Shown here in pieces: positions 25,033 to 34,938 of a stretch of DNA of 64,000 nt. Under the pieces are notes generated by a model that saw only the letters and a list, made by a program, of their open reading frames with translations, had not been told where the DNA came from and did no database searches. The position numbers were made by a program, and so were the translations under genes. How positions within the stretch are numbered: position 1 is the first letter of the stretch; every line of letters starts with the position of its first letter. Source of the DNA: Zoogloeaceae bacterium (GTDB taxonomy: Bacteria; Pseudomonadota; Gammaproteobacteria; Burkholderiales; Rhodocyclaceae); assembly GCA_031287525.1 (NCBI GenBank), contig JAITSU010000066.1:1-64000 (forward strand), read 5' to 3'.

Positions 25033-26670
25033 TCACATGTTCGGATAGTTCGGCCCGCCGCCGCCTTCCGGCACCGTCCAGTGGATGTTCTGGGTCGGGT
25101 CTTTGATGTCGCAGGTTTTGCAGTGCAGACAGTTTTGCGCGTTGATTTGCAGGCGGGGTTTGCCTTCTTCTTCGCCCAGAATTTCATACACGCCCGCCGG
25201 ACAATAGCGGGTTTCGGGCGAGCCGTATTTGGCGTAATTCACCTTGATGGGCACACTTTCATCGCGCAGTTGCAGGTGGCAACGCTGATTTTCCTCATGG
25301 TTGACGCTACCCAAAAAGACCGAGGAAAGACGGTCGAAGGTCAGCACGCCGTCCGGTTTGGGATAGTCGATCCGCGCATATTCCGATTTATCGCGCAAGG
25401 CGCTGTGGTCGGCGTGAACCTTGAACGTCCAGGGCGCGTGACCACGGAAGATGAAGGTGTCGATGGCGGACAGCCCCAAGCCAGCCCACATACCCCAATG
25501 GAAGGCAGGGCGGATGTTGCGCGACTTGTAGAGGTCTTCCCAAATCCAGCTATCCTTGAGTTTTTGCGTGAAGCTGACGACTTCGGCGCCAGCGTTGTCC
25601 TGTTGCAGATGCTCGAAAATGGCTTCGGCCGCCACCATGCCGGATTTCATCGCGGTGTGTACGCCCTTGATTTTAGGCACGTCGAGAAAGCCCGCCGTGT
25701 CACCAATCAGCACACCACCGGGAAAAGTGACTTTGGGCAGGGATTGGAAGCCGCCTTCCGAGAGCGAACGCGCGCCGTAGGCGATGCGACGTCCGCCTTC
25801 AAAAACGGGGCGCACGGAAGGATGGTTCTTGAAGCGTTGGAATTCCTCAAACGGCGACAACCACGGATTTTTGTAGTCCAGACCGACGACAAAACCGACG
25901 GCTACCTGATTGTTTTCCAGATGGTAGAGGAAGGAGCCGCCGTAGGTGTCGGTATCCAGCGGCCAGCCGACGGTGTGCACGACCTTGCCCGGCTGGTGTT
26001 TTGCCGGTTCGACTTCCCACAATTCCTTGACGCCGACGCCATAAGTCTGCGGGTCGCAGTCCTTACGCAGGTTGAAACGCTCAAACAGGTCTTGCGTCAG
26101 CGAACCCCGACAACCTTCGGAAAAGATGGTCTGTTTCGCCAGCAATTCCATGCCGGGCTGGTAGTTGTCGGTTTTCTGACCGTCCTTGCCGATGCCCATG
26201 TCGCCAGTGGCGACGCCACGCACACTGCCGTCTTCGTTGTACAGCACTTCGGCGGCGGCGAAGCCGGGATAGATTTCCACGCCCAACCCTTCTGCCTGTT
26301 CCGCCAGCCAGCGGCAGATATTGCCAAAGCTGACAATGTAGTTGCCTTCATTGTCCATTTGCGGCGGCGTCGGCATTTTGAGGGCGTGTTTTTCGGTCAG
26401 GAACACGAAACGGTCTTCGGCTGCCTCAACATTCAGGGGCGCGCCTTTTTCTTTCCAGTCCGGGATGAGTTCGTTCAGAACTCGCGGCTCGAAACAGCCG
26501 CCAGAAAGGATGTGCGCGCCCACTTCCGAGCCTTTTTCAAGGACGCAAACCGACAGTTCCGCGCCCTTTTCGGCAGCCAGTTGTTTCAAACGAATCGAGG
26601 CCGCCAGCCCGGAGGGGCCAGCGCCGACGATCACCACGTCATATTCCATGCTTTCACGTTCGGCGCTCAT
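25033..26670 (-). CDS. etfD: Electron transfer flavoprotein-ubiquinone oxidoreductase
   Basis: Passes electrons from reduced ETF to quinone in the membrane. 545 residues from the ATG at 26670, which has AAGGAG well placed. The FAD-binding motif DVVIVGAGPSGLAASIRL opens the protein; membrane-anchoring hydrophobic regions lie in the middle. The [4Fe-4S] cysteines are in YCPAGVYEI and NCLHCKTCDI at the C-terminus. It is last in the etfB-etfA-acyl-CoA dehydrogenase unit. Confidence 0.95.
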   Translation of the reverse strand: MSAERESMEYDVVIVGAGPSGLAASIRLKQLAAEKGAELSVCVLEKGSEVGAHILSGGCFEPRVLNELIPDWKEKGAPLNVEAAEDRFVFLTEKHALKMPTPPQMDNEGNYIVSFGNICRWLAEQAEGLGVEIYPGFAAAEVLYNEDGSVRGVATGDMGIGKDGQKTDNYQPGMELLAKQTIFSEGCRGSLTQDLFERFNLRKDCDPQTYGVGVKELWEVEPAKHQPGKVVHTVGWPLDTDTYGGSFLYHLENNQVAVGFVVGLDYKNPWLSPFEEFQRFKNHPSVRPVFEGGRRIAYGARSLSEGGFQSLPKVTFPGGVLIGDTAGFLDVPKIKGVHTAMKSGMVAAEAIFEHLQQDNAGAEVVSFTQKLKDSWIWEDLYKSRNIRPAFHWGMWAGLGLSAIDTFIFRGHAPWTFKVHADHSALRDKSEYARIDYPKPDGVLTFDRLSSVFLGSVNHEENQRCHLQLRDESVPIKVNYAKYGSPETRYCPAGVYEILGEEEGKPRLQINAQNCLHCKTCDIKDPTQNIHWTVPEGGGGPNYPNM

Positions 26671-26685
26671 TTTCTTCTCCTTCAA

Positions 26686-28509
26686 TCAGAACAAGGGTTC
26701 GTCCAAAGCCAGCACGGATTCGCCGCCTTCGATGATTTCCCTGGAAATGGCTTCCGCCTGCACCAGCCAGTGTTTGGCGTAGTAGCGGGTCGTGCCGATT
26801 TTGCCTTTGTAGTACGGGTCGGCGTCGCCGGCGTCAATCTTCTTCTGGGCGATTTGCGCCGACTTGGCAAGCAGCCAGCCGCCGATGACGATGCCCCCCA
26901 GTTTCAGATAGGGCACGGAACCCGCCGAAGCCACTTGCGGTTGCGGGCCGTAGGTCTTGATGGCCCAGTCCGTCGTGGTGATCAGCGCCTTGGCGGCTTC
27001 CTGCAAGTTTTTGCCGATGTCGCCCAGTTTGGCGTCCTTGGCGAGTTCGTCGGCAAACACGGCGATTTCCTTGTACAGGGTGCGGGCTGTGTTGCCGACC
27101 TCGCCCGTTTCCTTGTTCACTTCGCGCGCGGTTTTGCGACCGATGTAGTCATTCGCCTGAATGGCGGTCGTGCCTTCGTAAATCGCGGTAATGCGGGAAT
27201 CGCGCAGGTATTGCGCGGCGCCGGTTTCTTCGATGAAGCCCGTACCGCCATGCACCTGGATACCATCCGAAGTGATATGGATGGCGCTTTCCGTGCTCCA
27301 ACCCTTGACTACGGGGGTCAGGAGTTCCACATAGGACTGCGCTTTTTTGCGCGCGGCGGGGTCGCTGGCGTTCTGGGCGATGTCCATATTGCCTGCCGTG
27401 AAATAGCCGACAGCGCGCAGGGCTTCGACACGCGATTTCATGTCCATCAACAGACGACGCACATCCGGGTGGAACAGGATGGGCTTGGGATTTTTCTTGC
27501 TGTCATCATCGCCGATGATCGCGCCCTGAATCCGTTCGCGGGCATAGGTCAGCGCATGTTGGTAGGCGCGTTCCGCCACCGAAATGCCTTCCAGACCGAC
27601 GTGGATACGGGCGTGATTCATCATGGTGAACATGTAGGCGATGCCGTTGCCTTCCTTGCCCACCAGCCAGCCAATGGCGCCTTCATGGTCGCCATAGGAC
27701 ATGACGGCCGTGGCGCTGCCCTTGATGCCCAGTTTGTGTTCGATGGCGGAGCAGATCAGGTCGTTGCGCGCGCCCAGACTGCCGTCGTCATTGACGAGGA
27801 ACTTGGGCACGACGAACAGGGAAATGCCTTTTAACCCCGGATCGGAATTCGGCAGACGCGCCAGCACGAGGTGGATGAGGTTTTCCGCCATGTCGTGCTC
27901 GCCCCAGGTGATGAAAATCTTGGTGCCGGAAATGAGGTAGGTGCCGTCGCCATTAGGATTGGGCTTCGCCTTGGTGCGGATGGCGGTGAGGTCGGAACCG
28001 GCTTGCGGTTCGGTCAGGTTCATGGTGCCGCCCCAGGTGCCATCCACCATCTTGGGCAGGTATTTCTGTTTGATTTCGTCGGAAGCGTGGTGTTCGATGG
28101 CGTGCACCGCGCCCATGGTCAACATCGGACACAGCGCGAAGGCGATGCTGGCGGAACGCCACATTTCATTCACGGCGAAGTTCACCAGATTGGGCAAGCC
28201 TTGACCGCCAAATTCCGGGTCGCCGGGCATGGAGTGCCAGCCATTTTCGCAGAAGAGCTTGTAGACCTTCTTGTATTCGGGGCTGACCGTGACCACGCCG
28301 TTATCCCACTTGGGAGAATTCTGGCGGTCGCCAATGATGTTGATGGGGTCGATCTGCTCGGTGGCGAATTTGGCGGCTTCATCCAGAATGGCATCAACCG
28401 TATCGGCATCCACTTCGGAAAAAGCGGGGAAGCCAAGAATTTCTTTAAGACCAGCGATTTCATTCAGCAAAAAACGCATGTCTTTGAGGGGGGCTGCATA
28501 AGTGCTCAT
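26686..28509 (-). CDS. Acyl-CoA dehydrogenase (large, about 600-residue type)
   Basis: 607 residues from the ATG at 28509 (GGAGA upstream). FAD-dependent alpha,beta-desaturation of acyl-CoA. NLTEPQAGSDL and ISGTKIFITWGEHD are flavin and substrate motifs; HVGLEGISVAERAYQHA and GGTGFIEETGAAQYLRD follow. The extra C-terminal domain is typical of the 600-residue group related to DmdC and medium/long-chain enzymes. Substrate length is not evident. Its electrons presumably pass to the adjacent ETF. Confidence 0.93.
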   Translation of the reverse strand: MSTYAAPLKDMRFLLNEIAGLKEILGFPAFSEVDADTVDAILDEAAKFATEQIDPINIIGDRQNSPKWDNGVVTVSPEYKKVYKLFCENGWHSMPGDPEFGGQGLPNLVNFAVNEMWRSASIAFALCPMLTMGAVHAIEHHASDEIKQKYLPKMVDGTWGGTMNLTEPQAGSDLTAIRTKAKPNPNGDGTYLISGTKIFITWGEHDMAENLIHLVLARLPNSDPGLKGISLFVVPKFLVNDDGSLGARNDLICSAIEHKLGIKGSATAVMSYGDHEGAIGWLVGKEGNGIAYMFTMMNHARIHVGLEGISVAERAYQHALTYARERIQGAIIGDDDSKKNPKPILFHPDVRRLLMDMKSRVEALRAVGYFTAGNMDIAQNASDPAARKKAQSYVELLTPVVKGWSTESAIHITSDGIQVHGGTGFIEETGAAQYLRDSRITAIYEGTTAIQANDYIGRKTAREVNKETGEVGNTARTLYKEIAVFADELAKDAKLGDIGKNLQEAAKALITTTDWAIKTYGPQPQVASAGSVPYLKLGGIVIGGWLLAKSAQIAQKKIDAGDADPYYKGKIGTTRYYAKHWLVQAEAISREIIEGGESVLALDEPLF

Positions 28510-28609
28510 TGTGTTGTCTCCTTGTGCGCTTACCGCCGGTTTGGAAAGCGGCGGCAAGCTGGGGTGTAATTACAAACGCATGAAACTGCATGGAACGCAG
28601 TCAAACTTT

Positions 28610-29539
28610 TTACAGGGCTGCAATCAATTCCGGCACGGCGTCATTCAAATCCGCGACCAGACCATAGTCGGCAATCTGGAAAATCGGCTCATCGGCATTT
28701 TTGTTGATGGCGACGATGACCTTGGAATCCTTCATGCCGGCCAGATGCTGGATGGCGCCGGAAATACCGATGGCGATATAAAGCTGCGGCGCCACGATTT
28801 TGCCGGTTTGACCAACCTGCAAGTCGTTGGCGGCGAAGCCCGCGTCAACCGCTGCGCGGGAAGCGCCCAACGCGGCGCCCAGCTTGTCCGCCAGAGGCGC
28901 CAGCAACTTGTTGTAGTTTTCCTTGCTGCCCAGACCGCGACCGCCGGATACAACAATCTTCGCCGCGCCCAGGTCGGGGCGTTCCGATTTGGTGATTTCC
29001 TGACCCAGATTTTTGGTGAGCGCCGTATCCGCCGCCGCAGCCACGGCTTCCACCGGAGCGCTGCCGCCGTCACCCACCGCCTCGAAGCCGGTAGCGCGCA
29101 CGGTGAGCACTTTCACCTTGTCGCCGCTCTGCACGGTTGCCAGCGCATTGCCCGCATAAATGGGGCGCACGAAGGTATCCGCAGATTGCACGCTGATGAC
29201 ATCGGAGATTTGTGACACATCAAGCAACGCCGCCACGCGGGGCAGGAAGTTTTTACCAAAGGGAGAAGCGGGCGCCAGAATGTGCGAATAAGCCCCCGCG
29301 AGGGAAACGACCAGCGCCGCCACATTTTCTGCCGACTGGTCGGCATATTGCGGCGCGTCGGCAGCCAGCACCTTGGTGACGCCCGCCAGAGCCGCGCCCT
29401 GGGCAGTCGCGCCGGAAATGTTGCTGCCCGCGACGAGCAGATGCACATCGCCGCCGATTTTGGCAGCCGCCGCCAGCGTGTTGCGGGTTGCCGCTTTCAG
29501 GCTGGCGTGGTCATGTTCAGCAATAACGAGAATAGCCAT
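28610..29539 (-). CDS. etfA: Electron transfer flavoprotein alpha subunit
   Basis: 309 residues. The C-terminal FAD domain has [53 protein letters not shown] and [12 protein letters not shown], all family signatures. Forms a heterodimer with EtfB; the gene starts two bases after etfB. Confidence 0.96.
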   Translation of the reverse strand: MAILVIAEHDHASLKAATRNTLAAAAKIGGDVHLLVAGSNISGATAQGAALAGVTKVLAADAPQYADQSAENVAALVVSLAGAYSHILAPASPFGKNFLPRVAALLDVSQISDVISVQSADTFVRPIYAGNALATVQSGDKVKVLTVRATGFEAVGDGGSAPVEAVAAAADTALTKNLGQEITKSERPDLGAAKIVVSGGRGLGSKENYNKLLAPLADKLGAALGASRAAVDAGFAANDLQVGQTGKIVAPQLYIAIGISGAIQHLAGMKDSKVIVAINKNADEPIFQIADYGLVADLNDAVPELIAAL

Positions 29540-29540
29540 T

Positions 29541-30296
29541 TCAGATCACCTTCGCTTCGTTTTTGAGTTTATTGACCAGATCAGCCACATCGGCCACCTT
29601 ACCGCCCCCTTGCCGCTTGGGCGGCTCGCTGACTTTCAGCGTTTTCAGGCGCGGCGTGACATCCACGCCCAATTCGGCGGGTGTCGTGGTATCCAGCGGC
29701 TTTTTCTTCGCTTTCATGACATCGGGGAGTTTGGGATAACGCGGCTCGTTCAGGCGCAAATCCGCCGTTACCACGGCAGGCAGCTTCACTTCCAGAATTT
29801 CCAGACCGCCGTCAATTTCGCGCGTCACCTTGGCAGCGCCACCGGCAATTTCCACCTTGGAAGCGAAAGCGGCCTGTCCCCAGCCCAACAACGCGGCGAG
29901 CGTCTGACCGACCTGACCGGCGTCATCATCAATCGCCTGTTTGCCGGTGATGATCAACTGCGGCGCTTCCTTGTCAGCGACCGCTTTCAGAAGCTTGGCA
30001 ACCGCCAGCGGCTGCAATTCGACATCACCCGCATCCACCAGAATGGCGCGGTCAGCGCCCACAGCCAGCGCCGTGCGGAGAACATCCTGATTGACCGCCG
30101 CGCCGGCGCTCACCACCACCACTTCGGTCGCCACGCCCTTTTCCTTCAGGCGCACGGCTTCTTCGATGGCAATTTCGTCAAAGGGGTTCAGCCCCGTCTT
30201 GACATTGGCAAGGTCAACGCCGGTTTCATCCGCCTTGACGCGAACCCGAACATCTTTATCAATAACCCGTTTAACGGGAACCAGAACTTTCATCAT
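29541..30296 (-). CDS. etfB: Electron transfer flavoprotein beta subunit
   Basis: 251 residues, AMP-binding partner of Etf[13 protein letters not shown] opens it; [16 protein letters not shown] and the signature near residues 190-215 are clear. GGAGGA precedes a double ATG start. First gene of the operon. Confidence 0.96.
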   Translation of the reverse strand: MMKVLVPVKRVIDKDVRVRVKADETGVDLANVKTGLNPFDEIAIEEAVRLKEKGVATEVVVVSAGAAVNQDVLRTALAVGADRAILVDAGDVELQPLAVAKLLKAVADKEAPQLIITGKQAIDDDAGQVGQTLAALLGWGQAAFASKVEIAGGAAKVTREIDGGLEILEVKLPAVVTADLRLNEPRYPKLPDVMKAKKKPLDTTTPAELGVDVTPRLKTLKVSEPPKRQGGGKVADVADLVNKLKNEAKVI

Positions 30297-30633
30297 GCTC
30301 CTCCAGTTGATAGCTCACACTTGAAAACAAAACCCGACAACATCATCCGAAACGCGCCGGGGCGCGCCCGAACGAAATGACATCACCGCCAGCGGCAAGT
30401 CCGCCACCAGCCATACGAACGGGGCAGGAACGCGGAGGCGGGGGACGCGGAAAAGAAAAACGCGGAAGGAAACGGCGGGCAGGAAGACGGATGAACTTCC
30501 CGGCTCATGGCGTCTGTATTGGTTATTTTCACGAGGTCACCCTGTTCTCTGCGCGTCAGCAATCCTGACGCGCTCTCTCCCCGAAAATGTACTTGATTAT
30601 GCCCATAAAGACAACGGGGAAAAGGATTCTTTT

Positions 30634-30705
30634 TATGCTGCACCGCAACACAGAAGCCGCATCAGCCGTGGATGATGACGAATTTACGCGCATGTATTTT
30701 TCATA
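30634..30705 (+). CDS. Possible 23-residue small protein
   Basis: Frame MLHRNTEAASAVDDDEFTRM plus three residues, with AAGGAT about 8 bases upstream. Acidic and soluble-looking. No family recognised. Its end overlaps the opposing frame at 30684-30782. It could equally be a chance frame. Confidence 0.25.
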
Positions 30706-30782
30706 AAATACGCCATCAGTTTGTAATCGTCGGGTTTTCGACGACCACGACCTTTCAACTCGATGTCATTGTCTGGAGTCAT
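30684..30782 (-). CDS. Possible 32-residue basic small protein
   Basis: Frame from the ATG at 30782 (MTPDNDIELKGRGRRKPDDY...). The residue make-up looks like real coding sequence, possibly the end of a decayed gene, but no ribosome site is seen and no family is recognised. Confidence 0.25.
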   Translation of the reverse strand: MTPDNDIELKGRGRRKPDDYKLMAYFMKNTCA

Positions 30783-30843
30783 GCACAGGTAGCAGGGCAG
30801 GGGCAATTTGCCAACACATTATGCACAACCGCCGCAACCCGCC

Positions 30844-31545
30844 TCACGCGCCTGCCCATTCCTCCAGTTTCTGCGGCGCAAGGATTTCCCAGTGGCGGCG
30901 GCGACCTTTGATGACGCCGGCGCGTAGCCAGTCGGCGAGCAGACGATTGAGAGTTTCGGCGCGAATGCCCAGAGTGGCGGCGAGTTGGCGTTGCCGCATG
31001 GGAAATTCGACGCCCTGCCCGTCTTCCGCCTCTCCCCTTTGGCGAAACAGGCGTAAAAAATAACCCGCGAGGCGTTCCGTGGCGGAGGCGCGCGCCAGCC
31101 ATTCCACTTCATTGACGCGGCGGCAGAGGCGCTGGCTGGCGCGTGCCAGCAAACGCAGGGCGACTTCCGGGACGTGGACGCAGAGCGCCGCCAAATCCTG
31201 ACGGCGCATCTGGAACAGACGGCAATTGGCGCGGGCGCGCAGGCTCACGGGCATCTTTTCTTCACCGGGCAGAAACATCAGCACTTCGGCAATCAGTTCC
31301 GGCGCGGCGACCCCCCAGAAAATGCGCTCCTCGCCGTCCGTGCCGTGTTTCAAGGATTCCAGTTGCCCCGCTTCCAGCAACCACCAGAAATCGGGGGCGG
31401 TCTGTTCGTGGCAGAGTATCTCGCCTGCGGAAAGCTGACGGGGGACGCCATTTGCCAGCAAGGGCGCGAGGAGGTGGGGGGCGACGCCTTGAAAAACGGG
31501 ATGTCGGGCGAGGGCGTGCTGATGCGGCGTTGGCATTGTCGACAT
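30844..31545 (-). CDS. Crp/Fnr-family transcriptional regulator
   Basis: 233 residues from the ATG at 31545. The cyclic-nucleotide-binding-like domain covers about 15-135 (QLSAGEILCHEQTAPDFWWLLEAG). The C-terminal helix-turn-helix is MRQRQLAATLGIRAETLNRLLADW. The N-terminal cysteine cluster of FNR is missing, so it is not an oxygen-sensing FNR of the usual kind. It is divergent from the TonB receptor, with about 110 bases between, and may control it or itself. No clear ribosome site; longer and shorter starts exist. Confidence 0.85.
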   Translation of the reverse strand: MSTMPTPHQHALARHPVFQGVAPHLLAPLLANGVPRQLSAGEILCHEQTAPDFWWLLEAGQLESLKHGTDGEERIFWGVAAPELIAEVLMFLPGEEKMPVSLRARANCRLFQMRRQDLAALCVHVPEVALRLLARASQRLCRRVNEVEWLARASATERLAGYFLRLFRQRGEAEDGQGVEFPMRQRQLAATLGIRAETLNRLLADWLRAGVIKGRRRHWEILAPQKLEEWAGA

Positions 31546-31591
31546 AAAGGAAAACTTGAGAAAAATCATTTTTGTTTCTGGATGAGTCGGG

Positions 31592-31622
31592 TATTATACT
31601 TCTTTAACAATAATCATTCTCA
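31592..31622 (+). promoter_or_regulatory. Promoter and Fur box of the TonB-ABC uptake operon
   Basis: CAATAATCATTCTCA (31608-31622) matches the 7-1-7 Fur consensus in 11 or 12 of 14 positions on the minus strand (TGAGAAT-G-ATTATTG). TATTAT (31592-31597) may be the -10. The space to the neighbouring genes is too short for a cobalamin riboswitch. Confidence 0.65.
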
Positions 31623-31652
31623 TTTCCATTTAACCTCAAACAAAGGAATCTC

Positions 31653-33833
31653 ATGTTCGCATCCTCCGCATCACCTTGGTCTGCCCGCCCACAGAAACGC
31701 GCGCTTGCCCTCGTTATTTCCAGCCTTTGCGCGGGCATTGCGCCCTGTTCCACTCACGCCGCGGAAGAAACGATAGTCGAAGAAAAAACCCTGGCGACCG
31801 TTGAAACGGTTGCTGCCATCCGCTCAAGCGGCGTGATCGAATCTTCGCCGCTTTCCGTCAGCGTGGTCGACAAGGACGCGCTCTCCGAGCATCCGGCAGG
31901 CGGCATCCAGCAGGCGTTGGAGGCGCTTCCCGGTGTCGGGTTCGCCCGTTCCGGGGGCTTGGGCGGGCAGATTGTGATGCGCGGGTTCAATTCCAATCAG
32001 TCGCGTTCCATCATCACCATCGACGGCGACCGCTACCACGGGCGCAGTACGCTGGAATTCAACATGTTCGACCCGAACGCCATTGAGCGCATCGAGGTCA
32101 TTCGCGGCCCCGCTTCGGCGCTCTACGGGGCGGACGCGATGAATGGCGTGGTGAATATCGTCACCCGTCGCGCCAGAATCGGTAAAGACGCGCCATTCCG
32201 CCTGACGCCGCGTCTGCGAGCGCTGGAATATGGCAGCGTTAATCATATGCGCGGCGCGCGCGTAGAACTCGAAGGCGGCGGCGCGGGCTTTGATGTATTG
32301 CTCGGCGTCAGCGACCGACGCGCGGATGATTTCGATACGCCGGAAGGTCACGCCAAAAACAGCGCGTTTACCAGTACGCAACTGGATTTCAACCTGGGCT
32401 ACCGCCCAAGCGACGATTCGCGCTGGGAACTGTCCGGTCGTTATGCCGACGTAACCACCGAACGCGCGGGCGGGCTGGGCGCCGCGCCGGGCGCGCCGCT
32501 GCAAGAAGTCAGGGAAGACCCGATTATCGAACGCTATTTGCGTCTGGGTTATCAGGGTCGCCATTTCGGGGGGCTGGCGGGTACGCTCGCGGATACTCTG
32601 GATGCCGCGCTGTACTGGCGCGAATTTGAAACCGACATTTATCAGACCAATCGCGGCAATCCGGCGGTCACAGTCATGCCGCATCTGAAAGTGTATTCCC
32701 CAACCGTCTGGGGCGGGCATCTGATGGCCATGAAGGGCATTGGCGAACACCTGCTCTCCTACGGCGCGGATTTCTTCCGCGAAGACTTTGAAGGGCGCAA
32801 TCGCCAGATTACCCAAGTCAATCCGGCGACGGGCGCAACCATCGCGCAGACGCCCTGGCAGCAAATCGACCGGGACAGCGTACAGACCAACATCGGCGTG
32901 TTTTTAAGCGACGAATGGGCGGCGAGCGAGCGTTGGACGCTTTCCGGCGCGTTGCGTTATGACCAGGTGACGGTCAATGTCGGCAAAACCGCCGCTGCGG
33001 GCGAAGGCGCTGTGCAGACGGCGGAATTCGCCAGACATCGCCACAATCAGGATGAAGCCGTGACCGGCAGTCTGGGCGCGGTTTACAAACTCACGCCCGT
33101 GTGGAGCCTTGCCGCCAACCTGAGCCGGGGCTTTCGCGCGCCCTCCGGCAATGAGCGCGTCATCACTTCCGTAGCGGGGACGATTGTCAGCCTGCCCGCG
33201 CCTGACCTCAAACCCGAATACAACAAAACGCTTGAACTCGGTTTGCGCTGGAATGCCGCCCACCATCGCGGCAGCGTGACGGTCTATGAGAGTCGTTACA
33301 GCGATCTGATTGCCTCGGTGGTGGTCTCGCCCACCCTGCGCCAGCGCCAGAACATCGCCGACGCCACGATACGCGGGCTGGAACTGGAGGGTCAAAGCCA
33401 GCTTGCCGCGCGCTGGAAACTGAATTACACGCTGGCGGCGACGCGCGGCGAGGATGAATCCGCGCATGAGCCGCTGCCCTACATCACGCCGCTCTCCGCG
33501 CGGCTGGCGTTGCGTTTTGAGCCATATCACGCAAACCATCATTACGTCGAAGGCGTCTGGCGCGGCTACAGGGGCAAAACCCGCATCGACCGCACCCAGG
33601 AACGCAAGACGGCAAGTTACGCGCTGTTTGATGTCTATGCGGGCGCCAAGCTGGAGGGCGTGTTCGGTGCCGGGTGGCGCGGCTGGAAGCTCGTCGCCGG
33701 GGTGGAAAACCTGTTCGACCGCAAGGGGCAGAACCCCGCCATATCCGAAGATATTGCCTTCGCGCGCAGTTATACCAATCCGCTCATTGAACCGGGGCGC
33801 AATTTTGTCATCAAGTTGAGCGCGGATTATTGA
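31653..33833 (+). CDS. TonB-dependent outer-membrane receptor
   Basis: 726 residues. The signal peptide ends near 36 (STHAAEE). The plug domain (about 55-175) has LSVSVVDKDAL, VGFARSGGLGGQIVMRG and IERIEVIRGPASALYGADA. The rest is a 22-strand barrel ending in GRNFVIKLSADY. AAAGGAATCTC precedes the start. Substrate is unknown; the Fur box and downstream FecCD-type transporter suggest a ferric chelate. Next gene begins one base after its stop. Confidence 0.92.
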   Translation: MFASSASPWSARPQKRALALVISSLCAGIAPCSTHAAEETIVEEKTLATVETVAAIRSSGVIESSPLSVSVVDKDALSEHPAGGIQQALEALPGVGFARSGGLGGQIVMRGFNSNQSRSIITIDGDRYHGRSTLEFNMFDPNAIERIEVIRGPASALYGADAMNGVVNIVTRRARIGKDAPFRLTPRLRALEYGSVNHMRGARVELEGGGAGFDVLLGVSDRRADDFDTPEGHAKNSAFTSTQLDFNLGYRPSDDSRWELSGRYADVTTERAGGLGAAPGAPLQEVREDPIIERYLRLGYQGRHFGGLAGTLADTLDAALYWREFETDIYQTNRGNPAVTVMPHLKVYSPTVWGGHLMAMKGIGEHLLSYGADFFREDFEGRNRQITQVNPATGATIAQTPWQQIDRDSVQTNIGVFLSDEWAASERWTLSGALRYDQVTVNVGKTAAAGEGAVQTAEFARHRHNQDEAVTGSLGAVYKLTPVWSLAANLSRGFRAPSGNERVITSVAGTIVSLPAPDLKPEYNKTLELGLRWNAAHHRGSVTVYESRYSDLIASVVVSPTLRQRQNIADATIRGLELEGQSQLAARWKLNYTLAATRGEDESAHEPLPYITPLSARLALRFEPYHANHHYVEGVWRGYRGKTRIDRTQERKTASYALFDVYAGAKLEGVFGAGWRGWKLVAGVENLFDRKGQNPAISEDIAFARSYTNPLIEPGRNFVIKLSADY

Positions 33834-33834
33834 A

Positions 33835-34938
33835 ATGAAAAAACCGCACAGCCCCGTAATTTCCGTCGTGTTGGCAAGTCTGGCTTTGGCAGTATTGCTG
33901 GTTTCCGGCACGGCAGCGGCAGCGGTGGAAAAAACGCTGCGTGACCAGATGGGGCGGCAAGTCACGCTCCCGGTCAAGGTTGAAAAACTGGTCGTCATCC
34001 CGATTCCGCTGGCTTCGATGGTGATGGCATTGGATGGCGGCGCGGCGCGGCTCTCCGGCATCAATGCCGCCGCCAGGAGCGATATTGACGAAGGTTTGCT
34101 TGGGCGCATGTTCCCCGCCGCGACGCGGATTCCCAGCCGGGTGGCGGGCGAGAGTTTCGCGCCCAACGGCGAGGCGCTCGCCGCCGCCCGCCCTGATCTG
34201 GTCATTCAGTGGGGCGACCAGGGCGACGCCATCGTAACGCCCATTCGTCAGTTGGGTTTGCCGGTGCTGACCCTGAAATATGGCGACAGCCGTTGGGCGG
34301 CGGACTGGTTGCGACTCACCGGCGCGGCGATTGGCAAGGGCGAGCGCGGCGAAAAACTGGCGACGTGGTTTGAAACGCGCATGACGGAAATCGAACGCCG
34401 CGCCGCCGCCATCCCCGCCGCCTCCCGCCCGCGTGTGCTCTATCTGATGCGCGGACGAGGGGCGCTCATCGTCGCGGGCAAAAACACCAGCATGGACGGC
34501 GACATCGCCCGCGTAGGCGGCGTCAATCCCGCCGCCAAACTCCCCGGCTTCGCGCCGGTCGGCGTCGAGCAAATCCTCGCCTGGAATCCCGACATCATCC
34601 TGCTCAACAATTTCGAGCGCGACCTGTCACCGCAGGCGTTCTACGCCGACAGTCGATTTCGCGGTCTGGCGGCGGTGACAAAAAAGCGCGTCTATCGCTA
34701 CCCGCGTGGCGGCTTTCGCTGGGATCCGCCCAGTCAGGAAACCCCGCTGGCGCAGGATTGGCTCTACGGCGTGCTGCATCCCGACCGCAAAATGCCTGAC
34801 CTGCGCGCGCGCATCGCGGTCGCCTATCAAATGCTGTATGGCTATTCCGTCAGCGCGGCGGAAATCGACCGCATCCTGCGCTGCGATGAAAACGGACAAA
34901 GCGCCCATTACCTCAACCGCTTCGGGGGAAAGCCATGA
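33835..34938 (+). CDS. Periplasmic iron-chelate-type substrate-binding protein (FecB/BtuF fold)
   Basis: 367 residues with a signal peptide ending near 30 (GTAAAAVEK). Features of cluster-A-2 binding proteins include RDQMGRQVTLP, RPDLVIQWGDQ, RPRVLYLMRG and LAWNPDIILLNN. A characteristic late segment YRYPRGGFRWDPPSQETPL may line the binding site. Delivers ligand to the permease that follows; its stop overlaps the permease start by four bases. Confidence 0.88.
   Translation: MKKPHSPVISVVLASLALAVLLVSGTAAAAVEKTLRDQMGRQVTLPVKVEKLVVIPIPLASMVMALDGGAARLSGINAAARSDIDEGLLGRMFPAATRIPSRVAGESFAPNGEALAAARPDLVIQWGDQGDAIVTPIRQLGLPVLTLKYGDSRWAADWLRLTGAAIGKGERGEKLATWFETRMTEIERRAAAIPAASRPRVLYLMRGRGALIVAGKNTSMDGDIARVGGVNPAAKLPGFAPVGVEQILAWNPDIILLNNFERDLSPQAFYADSRFRGLAAVTKKRVYRYPRGGFRWDPPSQETPLAQDWLYGVLHPDRKMPDLRARIAVAYQMLYGYSVSAAEIDRILRCDENGQSAHYLNRFGGKP

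Larger units (their letters stand above)
30297..30843. other. Intergenic region between etfB and the Crp/Fnr regulator
   Basis: About 550 bases. The first half shows nothing beyond purine-rich sequence and presumably the etfB promoter. The second half holds two short converging frames described separately; neither is certain. Confidence 0.4.

Noticed and set aside
25006..27834. A 942-residue open frame on the plus strand
   Set aside because: It is antisense to ETF-QO and the acyl-CoA dehydrogenase, both of which have clear motifs; the translation has no recognisable domain.
31546..31652. Possible cobalamin riboswitch upstream of the TonB receptor
   Set aside because: The region is far too short and shows no B12-box; a Fur box is present instead.
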